The notes beneath the pieces were generated by a model. The model made no database searches. It was not told the DNA's origin and saw only the letters and a program-made list of their open reading frames with translations. Positions 37,159 through 46,946 of a stretch of DNA of 64,000 nt are shown here, in pieces. A program made the position numbers and the translations under genes. Origin of the DNA: Centroberyx gerrardi (taxonomy: Eukaryota; Chordata; Actinopteri; Beryciformes; Berycidae). The DNA lies in the NCBI RefSeq assembly GCF_048128805.1, contig NC_136006.1, positions 8,098,179 to 8,162,178 on the forward strand, written 5' to 3'. How positions within the stretch are numbered: position 1 is the stretch's first letter; each line of letters opens with the position of its first letter.

Positions 37159-37442
37159 TGGTAAACTACTACAAGTTCTGGTAGCTTGGATATTTGATTC
37201 TTCTGAATGTCCAAAAGCTATGTGAAATATTTCATGTGTTTGAATTAGATTTTGAAAACAGAGCCACAGATTCAACTCTTCTTTTTGTAGTAGAAAGAGC
37301 CTTTGAATTCCTTTCACCAATATGTCATTCTGAAGAGCAAAGCTTTCTACCAAGTCTGTTGGATTTATTCTGTTTCATATGAAGCACTGTTATGAGAACA
37401 TTTATTCTTAGGTGCAGTTTCTGTGCTCAGGCAGATTTTAAA

Positions 37443-37513
37443 GGCATGGATGGGGATCGAACCCATGATCTTTGGTTTACGAGACCAACGCCTTACCACT
37501 TGGCCACCACGCC
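37443..37513 (-). tRNA. tRNA-Thr (anticodon CGU), copy A
   Basis: The 71-nt minus-strand sequence folds as a full cloverleaf. The acceptor GGCGTGG pairs with CCATGCC (one G-U) and the D-stem GCC pairs with GGC. The anticodon stem TTGGT/ACCAA has loop CTCGTAA (anticodon CGU, threonine), and the T-stem ATGGG/CCCAT has loop TTCGATC. Box A and box B words are intact. There is no intron and CCA is not encoded, as expected for a nuclear gene. Downstream (lower coordinates) only TTT follows the 3' end, shorter than the usual T4 Pol III terminator. Confidence 0.88.
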
Positions 37514-37996
37514 TGCAATTAAAACACCTCCTACAAACATCTACAAGTACATTAATTTGGTTCCAGCTACATCCTAACTTTTGTATGATGTGACAGTGTT
37601 CATATTCTATAGGATTACCAAATTGGAATTCCCCAACAATATAATTTTGACTTCTGAAAAAAGATATTAGCTGTGTAGAGACAGTCTTTTCTAAAGAGTT
37701 GGATGAGAGCGGCAGTTTGGAGATGGCCTGTGGTTTGCAGGTGGGTCACTGTCAGAGGGTGATACCTGGAGTTTCATATCCGAAACTTTTTTGGTAAAGA
37801 ACAGTAAAAAACCTCATTCTTATGATTAGAAATGAAGCTGCATGTACTTGAATAAGAGTTTGAAAGACTTGCATGGGTGTAGATCTTCTGTCCGCAATAC
37901 AAAGCAACTTTGAATGCCACCTCAAGTCACTTCTCTGAAGAATAACCTGCAACAAACATCTTTAACCTTGATTTTTTGGGTCCTATACTTTATAAA

Positions 37997-38067
37997 GGCA
38001 CGGATGGGGATTGAACCCATGATCTTTGGTTTACGAGACCAACGCCTTGCCACTTGGCCACCATGCC
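37997..38067 (-). tRNA. tRNA-Thr (anticodon CGU), copy B
   Basis: 71 nt, with the same architecture as copy A and only a few substitutions. The acceptor GGCATGG pairs with CCGTGCC (one U-G), the anticodon stem TTGGT/ACCAA is identical with loop CTCGTAA, and the T-stem ATGGG/CCCAT has loop TTCAATC. The cloverleaf is intact. As in copy A, only three T follow the 3' end. Confidence 0.87.
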
Positions 38068-38379
38068 TCATGCACAAACATCATGGTAGTATGGACATTT
38101 GTTATGAATTTGCATAGCATGGGAATCAAAAACTTTACCAGTGAGCTCCATGCGCTTGAGTTTCAAATAAAATTTGTAATTCTGTAGATTTTGAAACTAA
38201 TACCACTCAAAATACCAACCATATCTACCATTAAGCTATGTGTATGTGAATGGTAGTCAGAAAGAAATATGTGACTCTTCTGTTTGCAATAGAAAGCATC
38301 CCTTTCCAGTGAATGTGATGCACAAACAAATTGACTCATTTCTCTTGCAGGAGGCGTCATGGCACACATAAACATTAAA

Positions 38380-38433
38380 GACATGGATGGAAATTGAATC
38401 CATGTTCAAGTTTACAACACCTTGACATTTGGA
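38380..38433 (-). pseudogene. tRNA-Thr pseudogene 2 (deleted)
   Basis: The plus-strand text ACATGGATGGAAATTGAATC then CATG, TTTACAACACCTTG and ACATTTGG aligns to the tRNA-Thr copies, with deletions in the anticodon arm and loss of the acceptor. Confidence 0.55.
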
Positions 38434-38713
38434 GATTTGATTCTTATGAAGATCACTGAGTCAGGATGATTTTGTGCTCTACCAGTGACAAACGTGCTAA
38501 AATAGTCTCAAAAGTATACCCACAGCTTAATCCCTTGTAATTACAGCAGATGATTGACCTAGTATTCCTCTTACTTTGATAATGGAGAGCAATAATTTCT
38601 ATCCTCTTATTTTGTCTTCTGAATTCATTCCCGTTCCTGTGAAGAATTATTACAATAACTGTGCTTACATGGAGTGTCACATAAAGTATATGTGTTATTG
38701 CCCCCAACATCTC

Positions 38714-38782
38714 AGACGATGAGCAAACTCATAATCGGTGGTTTACCATACTGACGCCTTGTTGCTTAGCCGCACCGTGTCT
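38714..38782 (-). pseudogene. tRNA-Thr pseudogene 3
   Basis: Full-length but heavily substituted. The 5' half AGACACGGTGCGGCTAAGCA and the GTAAACC after the anticodon remain on the minus strand. Stems no longer pair. Confidence 0.55.
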
Positions 38783-39002
38783 GACAAAAGTTGGCAGTCT
38801 GGGGATTTGAAAGCTGCTGATTTTCATAAAGTATATAAATGACCTGCTTTTACTTTGAGGTACATGTAGAGACTGAAAGAGTAGCTCTTCTTTCTGCAAT
38901 AGAAATTCACTGTGCTTTTGTGCCTTTCTATTGTCAGCCATTAAATCTTCTGAAACTATTTACCTTAGGAAGGATCAAGACAAGGCTCACATAAATTGTG
39001 AA

Positions 39003-39076
39003 GGCATGGATAGGAAACTGAATCCATGATTTTCAATTTACAAGACTTGAAACCTTTTTTACCTGACCACCAAACC
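39003..39076 (-). pseudogene. tRNA-Thr pseudogene 4
   Basis: The plus-strand text GGCATGGATAGGAAACTGAA, TCCATGATTTTCAATTTAC and ACCTGACCACCAAACC aligns to copy A, with a few inserted bases and many substitutions. No workable cloverleaf. Confidence 0.6.
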
Positions 39077-39281
39077 TGTAAAAGGCTTGTAATATTTAGT
39101 TGTCTGGAATTTTCATTCTTAATAGCACTCATTAGGTAATTCAGACAAACAAACAAACAAACAAAAAACCTGACCTACAGCACATGTTCAAATAAGGGCT
39201 TGAGTGGATATAGGCTACTGTTTTGTTTTCTCTTCATTCCCTTCGCCATGAGAAATGATTAATGTGTGGATGAATGTGGTT

Positions 39282-39370
39282 TGGCATGAATGGGGATTGG
39301 GATTGAACCCATAAACAGTCATAATGAGGAATTATCTTTTTTTCAGTTTGAAATGTTAGTCATCATGTCT
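39282..39370 (-). pseudogene. tRNA-Thr pseudogene 5 (fragment)
   Basis: The T-arm and acceptor 3' half survive as GGCATGAATGGGGATTGGGA then TTGAACCCATAA. The rest is replaced by unrelated sequence, with a possible 5' remnant (CATCATGTCTG) near 39361. Confidence 0.45.
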
Positions 39371-39539
39371 GCTGAATTCATTCAATTTGAAAGCTTGCCA
39401 AGGCACAGATTAATTGCACCAATGCATGGAGTATAATAATAATAATAATATATTTACATGTGTTTTGAGACTGTAAAATATGTGTTATACTCAAATGTTG
39501 GATTGTAGTTGGATAGTAAATTTTGTTTGAATGGGTTGG

Positions 39540-39678
39540 TAACAAAGTGAGGTGAATTATATGCCTACTTAAATTTGTGCTTTGTCCTGTGGAGGGCAGC
39601 ATCACGCCTGACATGCTGCTCGTCTACTGCAATTTTATAGAAGAAGAAGACTCTGGTGTGCAACAGCTAGGCATCATC
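39540..39678 (+). promoter_or_regulatory. cops8: cops8 5' UTR and likely promoter-proximal region
   Basis: No TATA box and no clear CpG island precede exon 1. The exact transcription start cannot be read from sequence. The reading frame stays open upstream of the chosen start, and an in-frame ATG lies at 39613-39615 (see the findings). Confidence 0.4.
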
Positions 39679-39750
39679 ATGCCTGCTGCTGTGATTATGG
39701 AGGAAAACTATGATAGATTATTGGAGCAGTGTGAAACTCAGGAGCTTGAG
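39679..39750 (+). CDS. cops8: cops8 coding exon 1
   Basis: 24 codons, [11 protein letters not shown] to QELE, ending before GTAAGC (phase 0). The next in-frame ATG (39697) is a weaker alternative start. Confidence 0.9.
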
Positions 39751-42700
39751 GTAAGCTTAGAATTGCTAGTTTAATTATTTCATGTGCCAACAATGGATGT
39801 TGTCTTGCGGTCTCTCTTTATGGATGCTAGATTGTTGTTGTTATATCTGACAGTTAGCTAACGCTAGCTCATGACTCGTCCCGGCTAACTAACATTAGTA
39901 ACATAGCTAGCAAGCTAACCCGTGTTTGTGTTACTTAATGCTAAGTCTGTTTCTTAGCTGGCACTGTTAACTTACGCTAGTTAGCTCATTAGTCCGACAA
40001 TGTTACTGCCACAAGCTGATTCAAGTTAGCACATCAAAACAGAAGTGATAGTGAATGTTAGCTAACTTAGATTGCTGCTGTTCGTGCTAGTTAGCCGTAA
40101 GTAGTTAGCCAGCTCTTTTGGATATTACTAGTGTTTACCTGTTAATCATTTGATAGGACTAACGTTAATATTAGATCACGTTAGGCTAGCTGTCTAACCC
40201 TAACCGTAAACTTAACTGTTAGTTGTAACGTTGTATTAACTTTAAGCACCAACGTTATAGCAGACACTATGTATTAGCTATGTGTTAGCTGAATGAAATG
40301 CTGGTGCGGGCAATTTGTGCAGCCCTTGTTGGCTTAAGAGAGCACGCTCAATTAGGTACCTAACTTTATATCGCCAGTAACATTTAGAAACAGTTTGATT
40401 TAAGTTTGCTCTGTTCGTTTTCTGCTTGTTTTAGTGGTATTATTAGCATGGTGAGGTTAGAACAGTAATATAACCATACCTGCATTTGTTTTTAACAGGC
40501 TCCAGGGGGCATCGCAACACCTCAAGTCTATGCTCAATTACTGGCCCTCTATTTACTACACAATGATATGTAAGTCAACCCTGTGTCTGGTTTTAGAGAA
40601 GTAGTAGGGTTCTCCCCATGATTTTGTATTTGGACAAAACCATTTCCTGCAGTTCCCTACAACTTCCTTGAGATCCTTAAATTTAAGGTAGCAAACGCAA
40701 AGTAACGTTTCTTTCAAAAGTACTTGATGAGCAATTGGGATGCCTCTTTTCTTTTCAGCTTTCACAGTGTCTTTGATGCCCAAGATTTGTATTAAGGAGC
40801 AAGTCATTGGGCAAGGGTTGTGGTATGCAGGGGAACCCTGCTTTATATAAGACTTAATCATTTTTGAATCTGGAGAGGTACTTGGCAACACCTACAATAG
40901 CCTCATACATGCAGCACTCCCATACCTACTGTATAATCGCAGTGAAGAATGCCGCCTTGTACTTTATTTGAGGTCTTATTGCTATAGCATGCGTTCAGGT
41001 TGCAACTCCATCAAATGAGATAACTGACGCTTGTGGAGTTGTATCACAGCTAACTAAATCTTATTTTGCCACATGTAAACGTAAACAAATTCTCTGTATT
41101 GCCTAACTTGTGTTGTTGCTGTTCCAATAGGAATAACGCCAGGTATCTCTGGAAGCGGATTCCTCAAGCAATCAAAGCGGTAAGCAAGTTTTGCCTCTCA
41201 GAGAGGTGCTCTACTGTGAAATATGGCTGAAGGCCATTTCACAGTATGATACTTGGAGAGTTGTGCTTTCAATTATTGAAAGGTATTGGCTGATTCCTTA
41301 ACAAAATCAGCAGTCCGGCCCTACTGAGACCATGGCCCCTTTGGAAATGGCTTTAGAGTGATGTATAAGGAATAATCTCATGGCCACCCAGAGCATTACT
41401 GGATTTTCATATGCGCAGCTGAAGGCCAAATAATCACAGGGGGCCCTCAGATCTTACCAGAAATGTTGCTGTACCAACCTAACCTTGCAGAAATTGTTTG
41501 AGATTTTGGATTTCAAATGACATTTCAAATTGGAGAGGACAATTTTGAAAAAAATATTTTGACACTTGCATACTGAAGGCATGTGAGTGTGTAAACCACT
41601 GTGATGCATTCTCTTTAGTACTGGGTGAGACTGCTGGTACAGTGGGGTAAAGTCCACTGCCTTGTCATGTGTAGCATACTGAAGGCTTTTGAAATGCTTT
41701 CCCACTTGTTGTATGCAGGCAAACCCTGAGCTAACAGCTGTGTGGGCAGTCGGCCAACGAATATGGCAGCGAGACTTTCCAGGGATCTACACAGCAATCG
41801 CAGCCTACCAGTGGTCTGAGAATATCCTTCCGGTCATGGAGGCTCTTCGAGGTATCAACATGAATCACGTCTTATTTGACCCTCTGATTTTGATGACCCA
41901 CTCACTCATATGCCACCTTTACTGAACATAACCAGAGCAGGAAACTCACTTTTTGTCTACAGAACATTGGCTGTTAAATTTCACTTTCACTATTTTACAT
42001 GCCATATCATTTTTTTTAGAATATGATAGTTCTTCCAAATAACACTTATTTATTATTTACCAGAATTGGCTGTACACAAACAGCCGTAGCCAAAACTTGC
42101 CAGCATTTGTTTTGTGTCTGGTGGTATTGTCCTACCCTGAACATAACACTATGATCTGCATAACTACATTATTGGTTTGTTTATGCTATGCCATTCACCT
42201 CCATCACCTTTTGGTCTTTACTCCCTTGAATTTTAAATTATATTAATGAGGAAAACACATGGGCTAAACTCTTCTCAGTGATATTTTTCTTTACATTTTG
42301 TTCTGTGTGATTTAGAATCATGATCAGCAGGGGGCACCAGTCTAACACTTAAAATATAGTTCTAGTTGTGATGGAGCCCAGCTGAGGGAAACAAAACATG
42401 TTGGCTAATTAAGGGAGGGAGTTTGACTGATTTTGTAACACCTTCTAGTGTTCAGCAGTATGGTGTATCTATATAATGTAGCCTAATGCAGGTTATCAGT
42501 TTCAACAAAACACAATATGAAATAAGATACCAGGGTACATACTTAGGCTAGATATTGTGGGTTTACATAGTTACTCTATCAAAATGTAACAGAATAGCAA
42601 ACTATTTCAGTTTTCTGTATCCCCTATTTATTTCACACATTACCTTCTTAAGTCTATGGAATGAAATATTTATACATCAAATTATTGCCAATATGTTGAC

Positions 42701-45700
42701 AATATTATTTGGGCCTATCGTGTGATGTTACTCTTGTGAGAGACTTTAAGAATAGCTTATCCCTCATGTTTATGGTACCTCATGTTGATGTGCCATGGAC
42801 TGTGGTATATGTCACAAGAGAGTTTGGCAAACAGGGAGGATCACTGCCAGGTGCTGCCTGAGGAAGGATGAGGTGAATGTGAGAAAAAGTCTTGAAATCA
42901 TAGTACTAATCGTAGCATTAATTTAGATTTAAACTTTCATGTCGTGAGTGCATGAAAACAAATTTTTCCCATCAAAGAAGTTATATGTCTTAGAGGGGCT
43001 TCAAGTCTTCCTTCAATGGCATTATGCAGTGTTTAGTGAAGTAAATAAAATAGATTATATGAATAGCTAAACAGGTTTGTGCCATAACTCATATCAAATC
43101 ATATGGTAAACACAACAACTGTGTCACAGGGTGTTGATGTGGACTTGTTTACCCATTAAATGAGCCCACACGCTCAGGTGGGGCTCCTCTGGGCCAGTCA
43201 CATGGGCCCTGTTTGTCACCCTTCAGTGTACCACCGCTGTCCAAAGAGGGGACATCGTGGCCACTGTGACATGTGACACATGCAGCAGCCGGTAGGTGGG
43301 GGCCATTTTCTCTGAAAAGATCCCTGGCAAGCAAACAGGGAGGAATGCGTGCTCTGGTTGGTGGAAGGGATCGGGTGTCACCGGCTGTGAAGGGTCGGTA
43401 TAAAGGACGGGGGTGCTAGCTCCTAGCCAGAATAGATATCAGCATTTCATGAGTAACAGCAAACACTAAGGACAAGGCCGTAGAACCTGCCCTACATTTT
43501 AATCGCTTGTTGAAGCCAACTGAGAGAGAGAGAACCTTGTAGTTTTTGCTGTGTGGAGATCAAGAAGCTTTTCTGGCCTGTCTGTAAACAGAAGCTTTTC
43601 CATCATGGATGTTCAGAGGACCGGATCAGTGGTTCGTCCCCCCAGCCCAATGGAGAGCCTGGAGAAGCAGCTGAGCTGCCCCATCTGCCTGGACATGTTC
43701 ACCAAACCCGTGGTCATCCTGCCCTGCCAGCACAACTTGTGCCGCAGCTGTGCCAGTGACCTCTACGACTCGCGCAACCCATACCGCTTTTCTGGTGGCG
43801 TCTTCCGCTGCCCTACCTGCCGCTTTGAGGTTGTGCTCGACCGCCATGGTGTGCATGGGCTCCAGCGCAATCTGTTGGTGGAAAATATCATTGACATCTA
43901 TAAGCAGCAGCAGGAAGGGAGTGGCAGTACTGGAGGAAGCACAGAAACCGCCCTGAAGCCAAAGGATTCCAAAGAACCCATGTGCCAGGAACACGAGGAT
44001 GAGAAAATCAACATCTATTGTGTGACCTGTCAGGTACCCACCTGCTCCATGTGCAAAGTCTTCGGTCAGCACAAGGACTGTGAGGTGTCACCTCTAGCCA
44101 GTGTTTACCAGGCCCAGAAGGGTGAACTGAGTAATGCTATCGACACCCTAGTGGCCAGCAATGGGCGCCTGCAGGCCCTGCTCAACCAGATGGAAGACGC
44201 CTGCCGTGCCGTACAGGAGAATGCTCAGCGCGCTAAGCAAGGGCTAGCTGAACGTTTCGACTTGCTCTACGCTGTGCTGGAAGAACGCAAGACCCTGCTA
44301 CTAGAGAAAATTGGGAAAGAGCAGGATGAGAAGGTGGCAGCTCTGCGGGCACTGGCTCAACGTTATGGTGAACGACTGCAGGCTAGTTCGGAGCTGACAG
44401 ATACAGCTGTGAGGGCATTGGAGCAGGGTGGTGCTGCCGAGTTCCTGCTGTCCTCTAAGGGCCTTATCACACAGACCAAGGATGCTGCCAAGGGCTCACT
44501 GGGTGAAGAGAGGCCAGAACCAGGTTTTGAGAAGATGGACCACTTCACTCTATCAACAGAGCATGTTCAAACAGTCCTTGGAAAAATGGACTTTGGACTG
44601 GGTGAAGATGATGAGTTTGAGGATGCAGAAGATGAAGAAGAGGAGGAGGAGTAATGAAACTTGAAATAGTTATGGACTTGTAGAAATTATAATGTACTTG
44701 TGCAGGTTCTTTAATTTCAGTATTTATGGCAGGGACTCTAGTTGCAATTTGTGTAAGATGTTGAAGGAAACCAGGAAGTTATAAAGGGCTCAGGCTAGAA
44801 TGGCTTACCTTCATTTTGAGTGCAATATTTCATTTCAATTTTGTACTCATACTTTTTTCTTATCTTTTTTTTATACTTTTGTACTCCTAAGCCAGTTGTA
44901 TGCTGGTATTATTGAATAATAGGCCTAGATAAATGTAAATAGAATGTCTGCTAAGTTTGTTTACACTAGTTTTCCTCACATGTAGCTTATGGGAATCGTT
45001 GTTTTGCTCAGTTCTCATTTGTATGTAAGATGTCTATGATTGTTCAACATGTTAAATGCTTGACCCAATAGTGTTCACTTGAATTGGTGATTAGCAGATC
45101 TATCTTAAAAAAAATCACCACAATTATTTTCAATGAAGCCTGAAATAAAGGTGCATGGAATTAAGTATATGTACGCTTGTTATTGTTAGGCCTAAAAACA
45201 TGTGGATTAAGCAGAAATTCAAATAGCCTACAGGAAAAAAAGAACATATGCAAACCCAGAGTTATCTTATGTTGATCTTCTGGGTTTTCCTTGGAATCCA
45301 TCCGTCAGGATTTGTCCCAGTCTGTTGTTGTCTGTTGCTCTTACTTGGCAATAGACAACATTTAAAAATAAAAGCCCTTGCCATGTCCTCTCTGCTTTGC
45401 CTTTGCTGGTGGGGGCTATTTTTGAGAGGCAAGAGGGTGAGAAATGATAGTGGCCCTGGAATAGACTGTCAGTGAAGGGCAGGTGGGGTCCTGTTTCTCC
45501 TCCATAAAACCCCCATCCCCCAGCCATGGACCGTCTTGCTCAGCAGCTCCAACCCAACTCTGGGGTGTTGGAGGGGGCATTCTGAGAAGGGCTGGTCCAG
45601 GCGCCACATGAGTCATCTTTGGATAGCACCCTAACGGTCAAGAGGCCGTGGTAAAAATACACGTCTGCCTGGGGACTGGGTTACAAAAACCCCCTTGAGG

Positions 45701-46890
45701 TGACCTGCTTGCCTGAGTTGGGAACAGTAGTTCAAAAAAGTCCCCATTCTTTTTGCAATATGCAATCAGTCAGCTGTTTATTTTTTATTTTTATTTTTTT
45801 TATTAGTTGAGTTGCATTGCAAAAAGCAGCTTTATGTGTTAGGCATATTTGATAAATGCGACACTTTAAGTACATAAGAGTGATATATTGAAGCGAGGAG
45901 AAAAAAACACCTCAACCTGTCTTTCCTCTTTATTTAACACTACAACTTTCGCTAGAATCATAACTTGGATGAAAACTAAAAGTACTCTCAAGCACTACTG
46001 GCACATAAAATCACAGAGGAAACACTGCCTCAGCATAGTTTGCCAAGTAAACATATTTTAGTCCTTCTGATCTCCACCTCTTTTTAACATTTAGACAGAC
46101 GTAGAATAACAACATGGATAACAGGAAGCCCTTTGGACAGCAGAATGGGAAAACGCTCTTGACAAATCTCTAGCCTTCCCTCACAGCTGTCTTTTCTCAT
46201 CCTACTTGTTATTGTTACTGCTGCTAACGCTGTTGCAATGATTGGGGGCTGGCTGTTGGTACACATAAACCGTTGCTAGGCTATAAAGCAGGAAAGGCCA
46301 CAACCCTGAGGCATTTATGTGATAGCTGTCAGAGGAACGGTAAACGCATCCCACAAAATGTATGTCTGCCCTGCTGTCAACCACAAGACTCAGCTTTCCA
46401 TTATCATCACAGAGAACCTTTATCAGCATAGTTTCGTGCCATGCTGGGGGCAGGCTAAGTGGGACAGCTTTGACAGTTTGAAAGCCTTAGCAATTGCCTT
46501 GGCATAGATTTCAGTGGTCTATGGTGTAAGGAACATCTAACCTATGTTTCCCTTCACTGTAATTTTGATCACACAACCCATAGTGATCACCAGTGGAAAT
46601 GGACATAACGTGATGTCCATGATTCATCCATTTAACAAGACCTATTGTAAAGTTTCTTGATGGTGTCAAACCTGTATTTCTTTTTTTTTTTTTGCTCATC
46701 AATTAGTTTGCGTCACAACAACATGGACCATTTGACTAAAACAAATCCAGATGATAGGCAACTAAAAGCAGACAACCCACAGTTTCTGTGGTTATTTTAT
46801 TATGTAGTTTAATCAGTGCTTGCTCTGTGACCATGTGCCTGCAGCTGATTTGGGGTGAGGGGGAGATGGAGTGGTGAGAGGAAGTGACTT

Positions 46891-46946
<56 letters not shown>

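Larger units (their letters stand above)
36893..39370. repeat. Tandem array of tRNA-Thr-bearing units
   Basis: Seven tRNA-Thr-like segments, all minus strand, occur at intervals of about 290-560 bases: 37090, 37443, 37997, 38380, 38714, 39003 and 39282. The flanks are duplicated too. GAGCAATAATCATTGTCCTC (near 36929) matches GAGCAATAATTTCTATCCTC (near 38587), and GCATGGGGTGTCA matches ACATGGAGTGTCA. GATTTGATTCTTATGAAG matches ATTTGATTCTTCTGAATG, and TTCTGTCCGCAATACAAAG matches TTCTGTTTGCAATAGAAAG. The array therefore arose by duplicating units of a few hundred bases. It ends about 300 bases before cops8 exon 1. Confidence 0.75.

Noticed and set aside
36893..39370. CRISPR-like array
   Set aside because: The repeated segments are tRNA-Thr copies with irregular spacing of about 290-560 bases, in a vertebrate genome.
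43551..43604. Upstream extension of the nested ligase frame (MWRSRS...)
   Set aside because: The first codon of the extension is GTG and no ATG occurs before 43605 in that stretch; the 43605 ATG has a good context.
43626..44072. 148-codon minus-strand frame
   Set aside because: Antisense shadow of the nested ligase coding sequence.
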